Assembly: GCA_030699905.1 (NCBI GenBank)
Contig: JAUYKQ010000004.1
Location: 1 to 36,352 of the forward strand
DNA: 36,352 nt
Origin: a bacterium
GTDB taxonomy: Bacteria > Patescibacteriota > Minisyncoccia > Phycocordibacterales > GCA-002787175
Direction: 5' to 3'
The first letter of the stretch is position 1, and each line of letters opens with the position of its first letter. Below are positions 23,023 through 31,053 of the stretch, in pieces. The position numbers and the translations under genes are program-made. The notes below the pieces were generated by a model. It was not told the DNA's origin. It searched no databases and saw only the letters and a list, made by a program, of their open reading frames with translations.

Positions 23023-23286
23023 TTATGGACTTTTAACTTTGAAACGCTTATCCTTTGACACCGGTTTGCATTCTTCTATATCTACTTTCTCTTCCACTTT
23101 TTTGGTATTTCCGGCATCGTGTACTTTGTAGCGCTTTGTTATTTTTCGGTATTTTTTATATCTCAAATGTTTTACATACCTCGTAACCTCCACCACGATA
23201 GTATCTTTCATTTTGTCGGAAACGACCACACCGGAAAGACGGCGGGGTTTTCTGTTGGCTTGCGTATTGTGAGTGGTTGAATTCAT
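23023..23286 (-). CDS. rpsQ: 30S ribosomal protein S17
   Basis: 87 residues from the ATG at 23286; a longer frame from 23361 is outside the family. RRLSGVVVSDKMKDTIVVEV (about 15-34), KYRKITKRYKVHDAG and the end CKPVSKDKRFKV are typical. Basic. Between rpmC and rplN. Confidence 0.95.
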   Translation of the reverse strand: MNSTTHNTQANRKPRRLSGVVVSDKMKDTIVVEVTRYVKHLRYKKYRKITKRYKVHDAGNTKKVEEKVDIEECKPVSKDKRFKVKSP

Positions 23287-23376
23287 ATTTTTTAGCTTGT
23301 AGCGGGCGATAATGAAGATTTTACCCGGGAACCCGTCGCCTATGCCGAAGAGTTGATTCAAAACGGGTCGTTACGA

Positions 23377-23568
23377 TTAGACGTTTCTCTGTCTCTCATT
23401 TAAAGCCGTCAATATCCTTGCCACGTCTTTTCTCACAGCTCGGCCGTTTCTTACATTTTTTATCTTACTGCCGGTCATATCAAAACGAAACTTGCGAAGC
23501 TCGTCTCGCTTCGCTTTAAGCTCTTTTAGCAGGTCGTTTTCCGTTTTTTTAGTTAATGATGAAGACAT
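23377..23568 (-). CDS. rpmC: 50S ribosomal protein L29
   Basis: 63 residues from the ATG at 23568 (MSSSLTKKTENDL). Coiled helices: LLKELKAKRDELRKFRFDM, then KNVRNGRAVRKDVARILTAL as in L29. Order rplP-rpmC-rpsQ is standard. Confidence 0.93.
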   Translation of the reverse strand: MSSSLTKKTENDLLKELKAKRDELRKFRFDMTGSKIKNVRNGRAVRKDVARILTALNERQRNV

Positions 23569-23609
23569 GTTCAGGAGATACACTACAATAAAAGGTCTGA
23601 AAACGCAAA

Positions 23610-24029
23610 TTACACTCTGGCCACTATTTTGGTCTTTACGGGAAGCTTGGTGCCGGCTTTACGCAAAACTTCCCTTGCTTGCGCTTCAGCGACGCCATCC
23701 ACTTCAAAAATCACTCGACCGGCAAGTATCTGGACTTGATATCCCTGCACGTCGCCTTTACCTTTGCCAAGTTTTACTTCGGCTGGCTTTTGGGTAAAAG
23801 GCATATCGGGAAAAACGCGTATCCAGACCCTTCCGGTTTTTCCGAGAGAGCGAGTCATGGCCTTTCTGGCCGCTTCAATCTGATTTGACCGCACCCGAAC
23901 CGCTTCCACGGCTTTAAGGCCGAAAGAACCGAAATTGATTTCCGTTCCTCTGGTAGCCACAGCCGGACGCTTTGGATTGCGCCTCATAGTGTGCCATTTT
24001 CTGAATTTTACTTTTTTGGGGAATAACAT
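23610..24029 (-). CDS. rplP: 50S ribosomal protein L16
   Basis: 139 residues. FPKKVKFRKWHTMRRNPK start; GLKAVEAVRVRSNQIEAARK (about 37-56), RVWIRVFPDMPFTQKPAEVK, GKGKGDVQGYQVQILAGRV. Ordinary for the family. Confidence 0.97.
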   Translation of the reverse strand: MLFPKKVKFRKWHTMRRNPKRPAVATRGTEINFGSFGLKAVEAVRVRSNQIEAARKAMTRSLGKTGRVWIRVFPDMPFTQKPAEVKLGKGKGDVQGYQVQILAGRVIFEVDGVAEAQAREVLRKAGTKLPVKTKIVARV

Positions 24030-24136
24030 ATTCGTGTAGCGTGTAGCGTGTAGCGTGTAGCGTCAGAGTATTTCTTTTCCGGCGTTACACGTTACAAGTT
24101 ACACGTTGTATATTATGGCGTTACAAGTTCCATGTT
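24030..24136 (-). repeat. rpsC-rplP spacer palindrome (GTGTAGC family)
   Basis: TGTAGCG repeated about four to five times (24036-24062) against GTTACACGTTACAAGTTACA; loop AGTATTTCTTTTCC. Ends next to the rplP start. Same words as the infC-rpmI spacer (3481-3538). Confidence 0.7.
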
Positions 24137-24811
24137 CTATGATTTTCGCTGGTTCTTATCAGCGAAAATCTCTCCCTTATATATCCAGACCTTTATCCCG
24201 ATATCGCCGTAAGGCATATGGGCCTTTTCGCGGGCAAACTCAATATTGGCTCTAAATGTCTGAAGCGGTATTCGTCCTTTTTTTAACTCTTCGGAACGAG
24301 CCATTTCCGCTCCACCTAAACGACCACCAAGATATATTTTTACCCCTTTAACGTCTCTGTTGGCCATTACCTTTTCAATGGTTTGTTTCAAAACCCTGCG
24401 AAACGTCATGCGTTTTTCAAGCGCCTCCGCCACCATCTGAGAAACAATGGCCGCGTTTGACTCCGGCGACCGAACTTCTTCTATGTCAATTTTTAATTGT
24501 TCCGGTATGTTTATCTTTTTTCGGGCCACAAAAGAAAGAAGGTCATTTCTAAGCTTTATCGCCCCTTCTCCGCTTCTGCCTATGATAATTCCCGGACGGG
24601 AAGTTCTTATTATGATTCTTAAAGTTTTTTCGCTTCTTTCTATTTCCACTTCACTTATGTAAAGCCCGCGAAGACGCTTGTCTAAATACTCCCTAATGGT
24701 AATGTCTGATTTTAGAAAGTCGCTATATTTGCCTTTCACGCCAAACCATCGGGATTTCCAATCCCTGATAATTCCCAAACGGTGTGAATATGGATGAACG
24801 GTGTGTGACAT
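24137..24811 (-). CDS. rpsC: 30S ribosomal protein S3
   Basis: 224 residues from the ATG at 24811 (MSHTVHPYSHRLGIIRDW). N-terminal KH-type domain with SRPGIIIGRSGEGA (GxxG loop), C-terminal VKIYLGGRLGGAEMARSE and PYGDIGIKVWIYKGE. Normal length. Confidence 0.97.
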   Translation of the reverse strand: MSHTVHPYSHRLGIIRDWKSRWFGVKGKYSDFLKSDITIREYLDKRLRGLYISEVEIERSEKTLRIIIRTSRPGIIIGRSGEGAIKLRNDLLSFVARKKINIPEQLKIDIEEVRSPESNAAIVSQMVAEALEKRMTFRRVLKQTIEKVMANRDVKGVKIYLGGRLGGAEMARSEELKKGRIPLQTFRANIEFAREKAHMPYGDIGIKVWIYKGEIFADKNQRKS

Positions 24812-24917
24812 AATCATGTAACATGTAACTTGTAACATTGAACATTTTAAGAAAGAAGCGGATAAAGTCCTGTCTTAATTCTTTTGTGTTCCATGTTTCG
24901 TGTTACATGCTTCGTTA
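24812..24917 (-). repeat. rplV-rpsC spacer palindrome (TGTAACATG family)
   Basis: ATGTAACATGTAACTTGTAA opposite GTTCCATGTTTCGTGTTACA with a loop GATAAAGTCCTGTCTTAA. Member of the same group as 24030-24136. Confidence 0.65.
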
Positions 24918-25247
24918 TCACTTTGGTTTTGTATCCAAAACCAAAGTGATGTTACTTGTCCTCTTCTTTATAACATTTGCCGACCCTCGCGCCCGCGGAG
25001 CCGTTCTTCTTAAAACGGTTCCTCCGTTTACCGTAATATCTTTTACAAAAAATTCTGAAATTTCGCCTTTTTCTTTGCCGGAATTGGCAATGGCGGATTT
25101 CAAAAGTTTGTTTATCGGGTCGCAAGCGACTTTACCTCCAAAAGAAAGAATCTGTAAGGCATCGGCGACTTTTTTACCCCTTACCATATCTGCCACAAGG
25201 CGGACTTTTCGGGGAGATTGTCGGTGGTTGTTTAGAATTGCTTTCAT
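24918..25247 (-). CDS. rplV: 50S ribosomal protein L22
   Basis: 109 residues. NNHRQSPRKVRLVADMVRGK (about 6-25), then INKLLKSAIANSGK and the extended beta loop RTAPRARGSANVIKKRTSNI (about 80-100). Standard L22. Confidence 0.96.
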   Translation of the reverse strand: MKAILNNHRQSPRKVRLVADMVRGKKVADALQILSFGGKVACDPINKLLKSAIANSGKEKGEISEFFVKDITVNGGTVLRRTAPRARGSANVIKKRTSNITLVLDTKPK

Positions 25248-25347
25248 GGGATATATAATGCGAACCTGCGAATTATGCGAATACTACGAATAAGAAGAAG
25301 GTTTTCGTAGTATTCGCATATCGTTCGTAGTATTTGGATTATATTTA
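25248..25347 (-). repeat. rpsS-rplV spacer palindrome (TGCGAATACTACG family)
   Basis: GCGAACCTGCGAATTATGCG and GAATACTACGAATAAGAAGA on the left, TTTTCGTAGTATTCGCATA and TTCGTAGTATTTGG on the right (25257-25341). Confidence 0.75.
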
Positions 25348-25689
25348 TTATTTCTTTCCTTCTGCCGCCGATTTAGCCGACTGCGCCGCCGCTATTTCGG
25401 CCTCTTTGGCTTTCTGCTCCTGATCTTTTTGCATTTTTCCTCCGTGTTTTATGAATTTGCGAGTCAAGGAAAATTCGCCCAAACGGTGTCCAACCATGTC
25501 TTCAGTGACTAAGACCTCCGGAAAATCCTTGCCATTATGCACTAAAAACTTGAAACCGACCATTTCAGGAGAAATAACCGAAGCGCGAAGCCAAGTTTTT
25601 ATAGGAGGCGTGTTGTCCGGTTTTTTGCCCTCTATCTTTTTTGTGATACGAGGGTCAACAAACGGACCTTTGGATAGCGACCTTGTCAT
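25348..25689 (-). CDS. rpsS: 30S ribosomal protein S19 with Ala/Lys-rich tail
   Basis: 113 residues, longer than the usual 91-93. S19 core: [56 protein letters not shown]. The last 25 or so residues ([20 protein letters not shown]) are an Ala-rich extension of unknown role. Confidence 0.96.
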   Translation of the reverse strand: MTRSLSKGPFVDPRITKKIEGKKPDNTPPIKTWLRASVISPEMVGFKFLVHNGKDFPEVLVTEDMVGHRLGEFSLTRKFIKHGGKMQKDQEQKAKEAEIAAAQSAKSAAEGKK

Positions 25690-25766
25690 GGTAAAACAAA
25701 AACTGCAAAGCAGTTAAGCTCCAATATTAACAGAACTCAAAGCAAAGTCAAGGCGCGTAAGCAAAA

Positions 25767-26609
25767 CTACTTATTTTTACCTACTTTTCGGCGAGAAACA
25801 ATAAATACATTTGAGTATTTCTTTGGAGTCCTGGTCTTTTGGCCTTTTCCTGTGGGCTTGCCCCACATACTTTTGGCACGGCGAGTGCCTCTTCCTTGTC
25901 TGCCTTCGCCTCCGCCATGGGGATGGTCAACGGGATTCATGGCCGTACCGCGAACAGTGGGGCGTATTCCCATCCAACGCGATTTGCCGGCCTTGCCGTA
26001 ATTTACGAGCCAATGTTCAATATTACCGACCTGCCCCACACAGGCAAAACATTCGGCAGAGACCTTTCTTATTTCAGTTGAAGGCATTTTAAGATGAGTG
26101 AAACCGGCATCTTGAGCCACTACCGCGGTAAATATTCCGGCGCTTCTGGCTATTTTGGCGCCATTTCCGGGTTTTAACTCAATATTGTAGACAAAAGTTC
26201 CTACGGGAATATTTTTCAAAGCCAAGCGATTGCCGGGTTTTATTTCAGCTTTTTCCGCCACAATAAAAGAGTCGCCGGGTTTGGTATCATGTGGCACAAC
26301 AACATAACGATATTCTCCGTCCCGATAAGAAGCCAGTCCTATAAACGCGCTCCTGTTGGGGTCATATTCTATTGTTTTTATAACCGCCGGAATATTCTTT
26401 TTGTCATAGACAAAATCAATGTCTCTGAAAAGACGTTTGTTGCCTCCGCCCTTGTGTCTTGTCGTGATACGACCGTGGTTGTTTCTGCCCACTGATCGTT
26501 TAAAACCGGAAGTCAGTTTTTTAAACGGTTTTCCAGTCGTAAGAATCTTCCTATAGGGAAGGGTTGTCATGTGGCGACGTGATGCGGTTGTTGGTTTGTA
26601 TTTCTTCAT
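25767..26609 (-). CDS. rplB: 50S ribosomal protein L2
   Basis: 280 residues; peptidyl-transferase-centre protein. GFKRSVGRNNHGRITTRHKG (about 36-55), DPNRSAFIGLASYRDGEYRY, and RGTAMNPVDHPHGGGEGRQG (about 219-238). Standard length. Confidence 0.97.
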   Translation of the reverse strand: MKKYKPTTASRRHMTTLPYRKILTTGKPFKKLTSGFKRSVGRNNHGRITTRHKGGGNKRLFRDIDFVYDKKNIPAVIKTIEYDPNRSAFIGLASYRDGEYRYVVVPHDTKPGDSFIVAEKAEIKPGNRLALKNIPVGTFVYNIELKPGNGAKIARSAGIFTAVVAQDAGFTHLKMPSTEIRKVSAECFACVGQVGNIEHWLVNYGKAGKSRWMGIRPTVRGTAMNPVDHPHGGGEGRQGRGTRRAKSMWGKPTGKGQKTRTPKKYSNVFIVSRRKVGKNK

Positions 26610-26708
26610 ATTAAATCTATAATGCGAACCTGCGAATTATGCGAATACTACGAACAAGAAGAGGGCTTTCGTAGTATTCGCATATTGTTCGTAGTATTCG
26701 CATTATAT
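26610..26708 (-). repeat. rplW-rplB spacer palindrome (TGCGAATACTACG family)
   Basis: TAATGCGAACCTGCGAATTA, GCGAATACTACGAACAAG opposite CTTTCGTAGTATTCGCATAT, GTTCGTAGTATTCGCATTAT (26620-26705). Confidence 0.75.
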
Positions 26709-27071
26709 TTACACGACTTCTATCTTATCCCCCTTCTTTAAATAAACATACGCTTTCTTTATGGCGGCGGTTCTGCCACTTTTACCGCGGACAAAAACTT
26801 TTTTGCCCGGCAATTTTACTACGCGAACCTTCGCCGGTATCACTTTGTAAAGGGCCGATACCGCGCGGGAAACGTCATGTTTTGTGGCTTTCGGCTGTAC
26901 TTCAAAAGCGTAGGCATTGCTATCCGCCAAAATAGCTCCTTTTTCGGTAATCCTCGGACGAATTAAAATACTCTCCAAATTGACGCGTGTGGGAATATCA
27001 CGCCTCGCCTTTACGGCAACGGCTTTGTTTTCGCCCTTTTTCTCTTCGGTTTTTTTAGTGAAAAATGACAT
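26709..27071 (-). CDS. rplW: 50S ribosomal protein L23
   Basis: 120 residues. The core RPRITEKGAILADSNAYAFEV (in part) and the end AAIKKAYVYLKKGDKIEV match the family. The first 25 or so residues (KKTEEKKGENKAVAVKARRD) are an added basic-acidic N-terminal extension. Three bases separate it from rplD. Confidence 0.94.
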   Translation of the reverse strand: MSFFTKKTEEKKGENKAVAVKARRDIPTRVNLESILIRPRITEKGAILADSNAYAFEVQPKATKHDVSRAVSALYKVIPAKVRVVKLPGKKVFVRGKSGRTAAIKKAYVYLKKGDKIEVV

Positions 27072-27074
27072 AAA

Positions 27075-27737
27075 TTAAAGTTTACTTTCCAGAAACTTAA
27101 AGGCCTCCTCCGGTTTTACAAAAACAATATATTTTGCTGAAAGTATGTCAAGCGGATTTATGTTTCGCAACTCATCCACGCGCAAAGAACCTATGTTTGA
27201 AAAACTCTTCTCAACCGCTTCCGCCTTTTCCGGAATAGCGATGTAAGCGGCATTTTTCTTCTTTGATGAAAGTTTTTCCACTCCCGAAATTGAGGATAGC
27301 GAGTTTATAATTTTCTTGGCTTCTTTGGTCTTGGGTTCACTTATTAAAATATTATCAACTAAAACCAGTTCATTTTCTTTAAATTTCCGAGATAAAATCA
27401 CATAAAGAGCTTTGGCTTTCATTTTTTTACTGACCTTTCTCGTGTAATTTTTCTCGTTGCGAGGCCCATGGGTAACTCCTCCTCCAACCCACAAAGGAGA
27501 ACGGCGAGAACCGTGGCGCGCCCGGCCTGTGCCTTTTTGCTTCCAAGGTTTTTTCCCCGTGCCTCTTACTTCGCCTCGTGTTTTGGCGTGAGCCGTGCCG
27601 GAACGGGCGGAAGAAGCCATGGAAGTCGCGACTTGATGGACCAAATCGGCATTCCACTTCACGCCAAAAACCGACTCGGGTAAAGTTATTTTCCCGACTT
27701 GTTTTCCGATTTGGTTGTAAATGATTGATTCCATCAA
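27075..27737 (-). CDS. rplD: 50S ribosomal protein L4
   Basis: 220 residues. The long conserved loop KKPWKQKGTGRARHGSRRSP (about 62-81) and VGGGVTHGPRNE identify it. In E. coli L4 also represses its own operon. Two adjacent Met codons at the start (27737 and 27734); either may be used. Confidence 0.96.
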   Translation of the reverse strand: MMESIIYNQIGKQVGKITLPESVFGVKWNADLVHQVATSMASSARSGTAHAKTRGEVRGTGKKPWKQKGTGRARHGSRRSPLWVGGGVTHGPRNEKNYTRKVSKKMKAKALYVILSRKFKENELVLVDNILISEPKTKEAKKIINSLSSISGVEKLSSKKKNAAYIAIPEKAEAVEKSFSNIGSLRVDELRNINPLDILSAKYIVFVKPEEAFKFLESKL

Positions 27738-27824
27738 ATTAGTTTATCAAGTTATAAAGTTGCAAGTTTATAAAGTATTCGTCTCCATGTTTTACTTGAT
27801 GAACTTTATGAACTTGACTAACTT
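27738..27824 (-). repeat. rplC-rplD spacer palindrome (ACTTTATGR family)
   Basis: TATCAAGTTATAAAGTTGCA opposite ACTTGATGAACTTTATGAAC; loop TATTCGTCTCCATG. Confidence 0.75.
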
Positions 27825-28436
27825 TCAACTTCTTATCTCCACCAACGTTCCTCTCCTGCCCGGCACGGCTCCTTTTATAAGAATGAGGTTGTTCTCGGCG
27901 TCAACTTGCACTATTTTCAAATTCTTGACTGTTACTCTATCCCCTCCCATTCGTCCGGCCATGCGCATTCCCTTTGGCACACGGGTGCGCAGACCTCCTC
28001 CTATGGAACCCGGCTCTCTTTCAGAATGTTTTTGACCGTGCGTTCGTCGGCCTCCCGCAAAGCCGTGCCTTTTAACCACACCCTGGAATCCTTTGCCTTT
28101 GGATATGGCGGAAACGGTCACAACATCACCGACGGCAAAAACGTCCGCTTTTATAATATCGCCACGTTTTTCTTTGGCCGGTTCGGAAAGGCGATTTTCT
28201 TTGACAAATTGAGGAACCGGGATTTCTTTAAAATGCCCCTTTTCGGATTTGCTCGCCCTTTTCTCTTTTTTTGCTCCAAAACCAACCTGGACGGCGTTAT
28301 AACCATCTCTTTCAACCGTTTTTGTGTCAGTAACGACAATAGGCCCGGCAGAAATAACCGTTACCGGCAAGGCCTGTCCGTCATCGGAGAAGACCTGCGA
28401 CATATTAACCTTTGTACCTAAAATAAACTTAGACAT
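27825..28436 (-). CDS. rplC: 50S ribosomal protein L3
   Basis: 203 residues. FILGTKVNMSQVFSDDGQALPV at the start, GKGFQGVVKRHGFAGGRRTH (about 114-133) and SIGGGLRTRVPKGMRMAGRM later: the L3 signature. It leads its own transcription unit here, since rpsJ is cut off by a terminator 264 bases upstream. Confidence 0.97.
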   Translation of the reverse strand: MSKFILGTKVNMSQVFSDDGQALPVTVISAGPIVVTDTKTVERDGYNAVQVGFGAKKEKRASKSEKGHFKEIPVPQFVKENRLSEPAKEKRGDIIKADVFAVGDVVTVSAISKGKGFQGVVKRHGFAGGRRTHGQKHSEREPGSIGGGLRTRVPKGMRMAGRMGGDRVTVKNLKIVQVDAENNLILIKGAVPGRRGTLVEIRS

Positions 28437-28521
28437 GTAAATTTTTGAACGTGCGCCCTATGGGCGGCGCAGAGGTTCCATAACATTCGTAAACATTCGG
28501 CCAGAACGCAATGAAGAGAAC

Positions 28522-28548
28522 ATTATCAGATATGGCAAAAAAAGTCAA
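28522..28548 (-). promoter_or_regulatory. candidate promoter of the rplC-led ribosomal unit
   Basis: TTGACT (minus strand, 28548-28543), 15 bases, GATAAT (28527-28522). The roughly 80-base leader to rplC includes the hairpin GCGCC..GGCGC (28454-28471). In the 302 bases 28437-28738 I see only this, the rpsJ terminator and no gene. Confidence 0.45.
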
Positions 28549-28699
28549 AATTTTTATGCATACCATGTTACATCCCCAACACCAATTTTATGAGGTAAGG
28601 TTATGTATTATTTAACTTTGAGAGTAAGTGCATGCAGACAAGATATGTTGTTTCCGGATTTGAGTGAAAGTGGCGATAGATTTTTAAAAATATAGTCGT

Positions 28700-28727
28700 A
28701 AAAAAAGCTGTTGACCAGCTTTTTTTA
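28700..28727. terminator. terminator between rpsJ and rplC
   Basis: AAAAAAAGCTG / CAGCTTTTTTT around TTGAC; T run on both strands. It follows rpsJ by about 12 bases. Confidence 0.75.
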
Positions 28728-28738
28728 ATATTTATTCT

Positions 28739-29101
28739 CTACAACATTTTTACGTCAATGTTTACTCCGGAAGGCAGAGAAAGATTCGTAAGCGCCTCTA
28801 TTACCTTTGCTCCGGGATTTATGATGTCTATTAGGCGTTTATGCACACGCATCTCAAACTGTTCTCTTGAGTTTTTGAAAACAAAAGAAGCACGATTGAC
28901 TGTGTACTTTTTTATTTCCGTAGGAAGAGGAATGGGGCCGAGAACTTCCGCGTCAAAGCGCAAGGCGGTATCCATTATCTGCTTTACGGACGCGTCAAGG
29001 ATTTTGTGCTCATAAGCTCGGGCGCGAATGCGAAGCTTTGAAACAGCATCCGCTTTGGCGACGACTTTGACGCTCTTCTTTTTTGTGGTGGATTTAACCA
29101 T
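28739..29101 (-). CDS. rpsJ: 30S ribosomal protein S10
   Basis: 120 residues; usual length 102-105. The first 20 residues ([20 protein letters not shown]) are an added basic extension. Core: [53 protein letters not shown] and the end [12 protein letters not shown]. Follows tuf. Confidence 0.95.
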   Translation of the reverse strand: MVKSTTKKKSVKVVAKADAVSKLRIRARAYEHKILDASVKQIMDTALRFDAEVLGPIPLPTEIKKYTVNRASFVFKNSREQFEMRVHKRLIDIINPGAKVIEALTNLSLPSGVNIDVKML

Positions 29102-29290
29102 TGTAAATCTATAATGCGAACCTACAAATTATGCTAATACTACGTAAATCTATAATGCGAACCTACGAATTATGCGAATACTACGGAAATCTATAATGCG
29201 AACCTACGAACTATGCGAATACTACGAATAAGAAGAAGGTTTTCGTAGTATTCGCATATAGTTCGTAGTATTCGGATTATATTCAGGTTG
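29102..29290 (-). repeat. tuf-rpsJ spacer with three 41-bp left arms
   Basis: The 41-base unit that begins AAATCTATAATGCGAACCTA starts at 29105, 29146 and 29187, three tandem copies, then one right arm TTCGTAGTATTCGCATATAG (29241-29280). In the other spacers of this family there is one left arm. A tandem repeat of this sort is expected to vary in number between strains. Confidence 0.85.
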
Positions 29291-30481
29291 CTACGCAACG
29301 ACTTTGGTGACTACTCCCGCTCCCACCGTCTTGCCTCCTTCACGGACGGCAAAACGCTGTTTTTCTTCCAAAGCGACAGGGGCGACAAGTTTTACCTTGA
29401 AAGTGATAGTGTCTCCGGGCATAACCATTTCTTTGCCTTCAGGCAAAGAAACTTCTCCGGTAACATCCGTTGTGCGGATGTAAAATTGCGGTTTGTAGCC
29501 GGTAAAGAACGGAGTGTGACGACCGCCTTCTTCTTTTTTCAAGACATAAACTTCAGCTTCAAATTCCGTGTGGGGTGTAACAGAGCCGGTCTTGGCCAAA
29601 ACCTGTCCTCGGTGAACGTCTTCTTTCTTGGTTCCGCGAAGCAATACTCCGGCGTTGTCTCCGGCCATGCCTTCCTGCAACGATTTGTTAAACATTTCTA
29701 TGCCCGTAACGGTGGTTTTGGATGTCGGCTTGATACCGACTATTTCAACTTCCTCGCCGACCTTAACAACTCCTCTTTCAATACGGCCTGTAACTACAGT
29801 ACCGCGACCTTCAATGGAGAAAATGTCTTCAATGGGCATAAGGAACGGTTTTTCAACGTCTCTTACGGGCTGTGGTATGTATGTATCAAGCGCGCTTGCG
29901 AGTTCAAGCACTTTCTTTGACCATTCGTCGTCGTTATTTGGCGATTCAAGCGCTTTCAAAGCGGAACCTCGTATAACCGGCGCGGTCTTTCCGTCAAATT
30001 CGTATTTGTCCAAAAGCTCTCGCACTTCCTCTTCAACGAGGTCAATAAGGTCCGTTTCCGGTACCATGTCGCATTTGTTTAAAAATACGATTATTTTAGG
30101 AACACCTACTTGTTTTGCAAGCAGTATATGCTCTCTGGTCTGAGGCATAACGCCGTCCGTGGCGGCAACCACCAAAACCGCGCCGTCCATCTGGGCCGCG
30201 CCGGTAATCATGTTTTTGATGTAATCGGCGTGACCCGGAGCATCTATGTGCGCGTAGTGGCGAGCATCCGTTTCGTACTCGTTGTGCGAAAGAGCTATGG
30301 TAATACCACGAGCTTTCTCTTCCGGAGCCGAGTCAATCTGATCAACACCTCGGAGTTTTACGTTCTGGCCGGCGCGATTTAATACATTCAGTATCGCGGC
30401 GGTAAGAGTCGTTTTGCCGTGGTCAACGTGGCCTATTGTGCCGACGTTTACGTGCGGCTTGCTTCTATCAAAATCTGCCAT
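29291..30481 (-). CDS. tuf: elongation factor Tu
   Basis: 396 residues. GTPase that brings aminoacyl-tRNA to the ribosome. G1 GHVDHGKTT (about 18-26), G3 in [10 protein letters not shown] (Ala in place of the common Cys), G4 NKCDM (about 134-138), G5 GSALKAL (about 172-178). The C-terminal domains are complete, including [16 protein letters not shown]. It lies upstream of rpsJ with a 189-base spacer. rpsL, rpsG and fusA are not next to it in this window. Confidence 0.98.
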   Translation of the reverse strand: MADFDRSKPHVNVGTIGHVDHGKTTLTAAILNVLNRAGQNVKLRGVDQIDSAPEEKARGITIALSHNEYETDARHYAHIDAPGHADYIKNMITGAAQMDGAVLVVAATDGVMPQTREHILLAKQVGVPKIIVFLNKCDMVPETDLIDLVEEEVRELLDKYEFDGKTAPVIRGSALKALESPNNDDEWSKKVLELASALDTYIPQPVRDVEKPFLMPIEDIFSIEGRGTVVTGRIERGVVKVGEEVEIVGIKPTSKTTVTGIEMFNKSLQEGMAGDNAGVLLRGTKKEDVHRGQVLAKTGSVTPHTEFEAEVYVLKKEEGGRHTPFFTGYKPQFYIRTTDVTGEVSLPEGKEMVMPGDTITFKVKLVAPVALEEKQRFAVREGGKTVGAGVVTKVVA

Positions 30482-30547
30482 ATGTCTTGTAACGCAGAGC
30501 TTTTAAGGTGTAATGTCAGAATTCTCAACTTTTTCTGACTATTACAG

Positions 30548-30553
30548 ATTATA
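30548..30553 (-). promoter_or_regulatory. -10 box of tuf
   Basis: TATAAT on the minus strand about 67 bases before the tuf ATG; the -35 (TTTTTA, 17 bases upstream) is poor. The 571-base gap from 30482 to 31053 also contains the hairpin CGTTTTTGA/TCAAAAACG (30609-30640), repeat B copy 2 and the promoter of the next gene. Confidence 0.5.
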
Positions 30554-30790
30554 TGCTACGCGTTTTAAGTTAAAAACTGATTAATAAATTAAAAATTAGC
30601 GTCTACCGTTTTTGAAAACACAAAACAAGCTCAAAAACGCGCGAATTGCGATTAAAGTAATCGTAGCAGAAACAACCAAAACACGCAAGGGTTTGCTTTT
30701 AATCACCCACATCCGATGAAAAGTGCGGGGTGCGATTTATGATTTAGGATTTAGGAATATAGAGAATTTTTCCTGCTATTCTTTTGTGAT

Positions 30791-30944
30791 GGAGGATTTA
30801 TTCCTCCTTTTCTAAAGGAGGATGGTCATTTATCTCGAATGGAATTGAGAGATTCTGATGACGGAGGATTTAAAAATCCCTCCCCGCCTAAGAAGGCGGT
30901 ACTCCCTTTACGAAAGGGAGAATAAATAAGAGTGTGAGGGTTAC
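30791..30944. repeat. dispersed repeat B, copy 2
   Basis: Reading on this strand: GGAGGATTTATTCCTCC, TTTTCTAAAGGAGGATGGTC, ATTCTGATGACGGAGGATTT, TACTCCCTTTACGAAAGGGA and the end AGTGTGAGGGTTAC. Read on the other strand, the same words occur at 1724-1871 in the same order. Confidence 0.7.
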
Positions 30945-30955
30945 TGTACATAAAT

Positions 30956-30984
30956 TTGACTTGTTTACGAGATTAAAGTACATT
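30956..30984 (+). promoter_or_regulatory. promoter of gene 31054
   Basis: TTGACT (30956-30961), 17 bases, TACATT (30979-30984). The leader has a hairpin GCGCCTG/CAGGCGC (31011-31030) and AAGAAAGGA before ATG. Confidence 0.6.
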
Positions 30985-31053
30985 GCTGTACAGATTAAAT
31001 TAAACCCTTCGCGCCTGTAAGCACAGGCGCGGCAAAACAAGAAAGGATATGGC

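Noticed and set aside
24030-29290. CRISPR array
   Set aside because: The repeats in the spacers are adjacent palindromic arms without unique spacers of regular length, and no cas genes are present.
29288-29920. 210-residue plus-strand frame opposite tuf
   Set aside because: Entirely antisense to EF-Tu; no promoter or family pattern.
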